The position numbers were made by a program, and so were the translations under genes. 5,962 bases of DNA from Caldilineae bacterium (GTDB lineage: Bacteria; Chloroflexota; Anaerolineae; J102), in NCBI GenBank assembly GCA_011176555.1, contig DUEF01000301.1, positions 1 through 5,962 on the forward strand, written 5' to 3'. Numbering within the stretch: the first letter of the stretch is position 1; each line of letters opens with the position of its first letter. The notes beneath the pieces are model-generated. The model saw only the letters and a program-made list of their open reading frames with translations, was not told the origin of the DNA and ran no database searches. Of the stretch, positions 5,001 to 5,962 are shown one piece after another.

Positions 5001-5962
5001 ATGGCCAAGCGCTCCACATCCACCCAGAACCGCAGCCGCAAGCGCACCACCGTCGCCAGTAAACGGGGCGGAGCCAGCGCTCGCAAAGGCAAACGCCGCA
5101 GCACCCGACGCAAAAAATCCGATTGGAAGCAGTTCGTCAACAACCTGCTCAATCCGGCGGTGTGGGGCATCGGTCTGGTGTTAGTGGGACTGATCTCTGT
5201 GCTCTCTCTGCTCACTGCCAAACCGGGTACGCTCACCGGGTGGTGGCTCGGCCAGCTTGGCTTTTTGGTGGGCGTGGGCGTCTATTGGACTCCCGTGGTT
5301 TTCATCGTGGTCGGCATCTTTCTTTATTTGCAGGGGAGTGGCGCCGCTCATGGCTTCACCTTTCCGCGGCTTTTGGGGTTCCTGCTCATCTGGCTGGTGA
5401 TGCAGGCCGCCGCACACCTGCTCGGCGCGCCCACCGATGCCATCAGGCCATCGACCCTGCAGCCGGGCGACTATGGCGGCTGGTTGGGTTGGGTGCTGAG
5501 CCAGAGTCTTCTATCCACCCTGGGGTTGAGCCGCAGCCTTGCCATGGCGTTACTGTTGCTGCTGGCTTTTATCGGCATTCTCCTTTTGTTGGGGACCAGC
5601 CGGGAAGATGTTGTTGTCGCCGCTAACGTCGGGGCCCGCTCGACCGGTAGTTTTATCGCATCCTTGCCAGAACGTTGGCGAAACCGTCGGTCTGGCGTGA
5701 TTCGGGTGCGACCGTCGCGTTGGGAGCGCTTCAAGGACTGGGTGGCCGCCCAGCGACGACCGCGTCGTCCCGCGCCGGTCTCTCCGTCCGACCTCAACGG
5801 CCCGATCACGACGCTTCCACCCGATCCCACCGTCACCACGCGAGCTACCGCCCCCATGACGGACACTGCCGTGCGCATCGTCGGCGATGAGCAGGCGAAT
5901 TGGCGGCTCCCCCGTGTGGCCGACATCCTGGAGGACACCGGTAGTGGCGAACTGACGGAAGA
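5001..5962 (+). CDS. ftsK: DNA translocase FtsK/SpoIIIE family, N-terminal membrane part (open at the right edge)
   Basis: Seen: 320 codons, still open at the window end. A very basic tail (residues 1-39, 17 Lys/Arg) is followed by four likely membrane helices at about 52-72, 85-110, 122-142 and 178-198, with PGDYGGWLGWVLSQSLLSTLG (155-175) between helices 3 and 4 as in FtsK proteins. A Pro/Arg/Thr-rich linker (200-298) leads to WRLPRVADIL (301-310), resembling the W/Y-x-LP box that usually precedes the FtsK alpha domain. Known: FtsK anchors at the division septum and its hexameric C-terminal motor pumps chromosomal DNA during segregation. The motor (Walker A and B) and gamma domain lie outside the window, so the call rests on topology, the LP box and its place after rnj. 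Start: ATG 5001; the in-frame ATG at 4926 meets a stop two codons later. No ribosome-binding site is visible. Confidence 0.82.
   Translation, partial: MAKRSTSTQNRSRKRTTVASKRGGASARKGKRRSTRRKKSDWKQFVNNLLNPAVWGIGLVLVGLISVLSLLTAKPGTLTGWWLGQLGFLVGVGVYWTPVVFIVVGIFLYLQGSGAAHGFTFPRLLGFLLIWLVMQAAAHLLGAPTDAIRPSTLQPGDYGGWLGWVLSQSLLSTLGLSRSLAMALLLLLAFIGILLLLGTSREDVVVAANVGARSTGSFIASLPERWRNRRSGVIRVRPSRWERFKDWVAAQRRPRRPAPVSPSDLNGPITTLPPDPTVTTRATAPMTDTAVRIVGDEQANWRLPRVADILEDTGSGELTE

Overview
The window looks like ordinary chromosomal housekeeping DNA from a GC-rich bacterium. The gene content (a TsaE-TsaB-RimI run, a type 4 Fe-S uracil-DNA glycosylase, RNase J, then an FtsK-type translocase), the scarcity of Shine-Dalgarno sequences and the short heptad repeats between genes fit Chloroflexota, perhaps an Anaerolineae-like lineage. 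That assignment is inference from protein style and gene order. No 16S or other decisive marker is present. I see no mobile element, CRISPR array, tRNA or rRNA, or defence system.

Layout. Positions 1-384 (minus strand) hold the N-terminal part of a calcineurin-like metallophosphoesterase that runs off the left edge. It is divergent from everything else. Positions 385-596 are a divergent intergenic region with an imperfect palindrome built of 7-bp units and a sigma70-like promoter whose predicted start falls on the tsaE ATG. The plus strand then carries tsaE (597-1043), tsaB (1168-1818), rimI (about 1870-2481), udg (2478-3110), rnj (3221-4888) and the 5' part of ftsK (from 5001, open at the right edge). 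No stretch longer than 300 bases lacks a gene.

How the genes work together. TsaE and TsaB are parts of the TsaBDE machinery that makes the N6-threonylcarbamoyladenosine (t6A) modification at A37 of ANN-decoding tRNAs. RimI, an N-acetyltransferase, often travels with them. The catalytic partner TsaD and the TsaC/Sua5 enzyme are not in this window. Where tsaD might be expected there is instead a uracil-DNA glycosylase, coupled to rimI by a 4-base ATGA overlap. RNase J (RNA processing and decay) has its own strong ribosome-binding site, and ftsK has its own extended -10 promoter overlapping the end of rnj.

Most worth a second look are the intergenic repeats. Three related imperfect palindromes (492-553, 1048-1124, 3112-3174) sit in three gene junctions, and a fourth, direct array of GTT-led heptads (1884-1925) lies at the start of rimI and makes its true start uncertain. 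The other points of interest are a sliding-clamp-like C-terminal pentapeptide on the glycosylase and the apparently leaderless promoter of tsaE. I did not find an exciting undescribed system and do not claim one.
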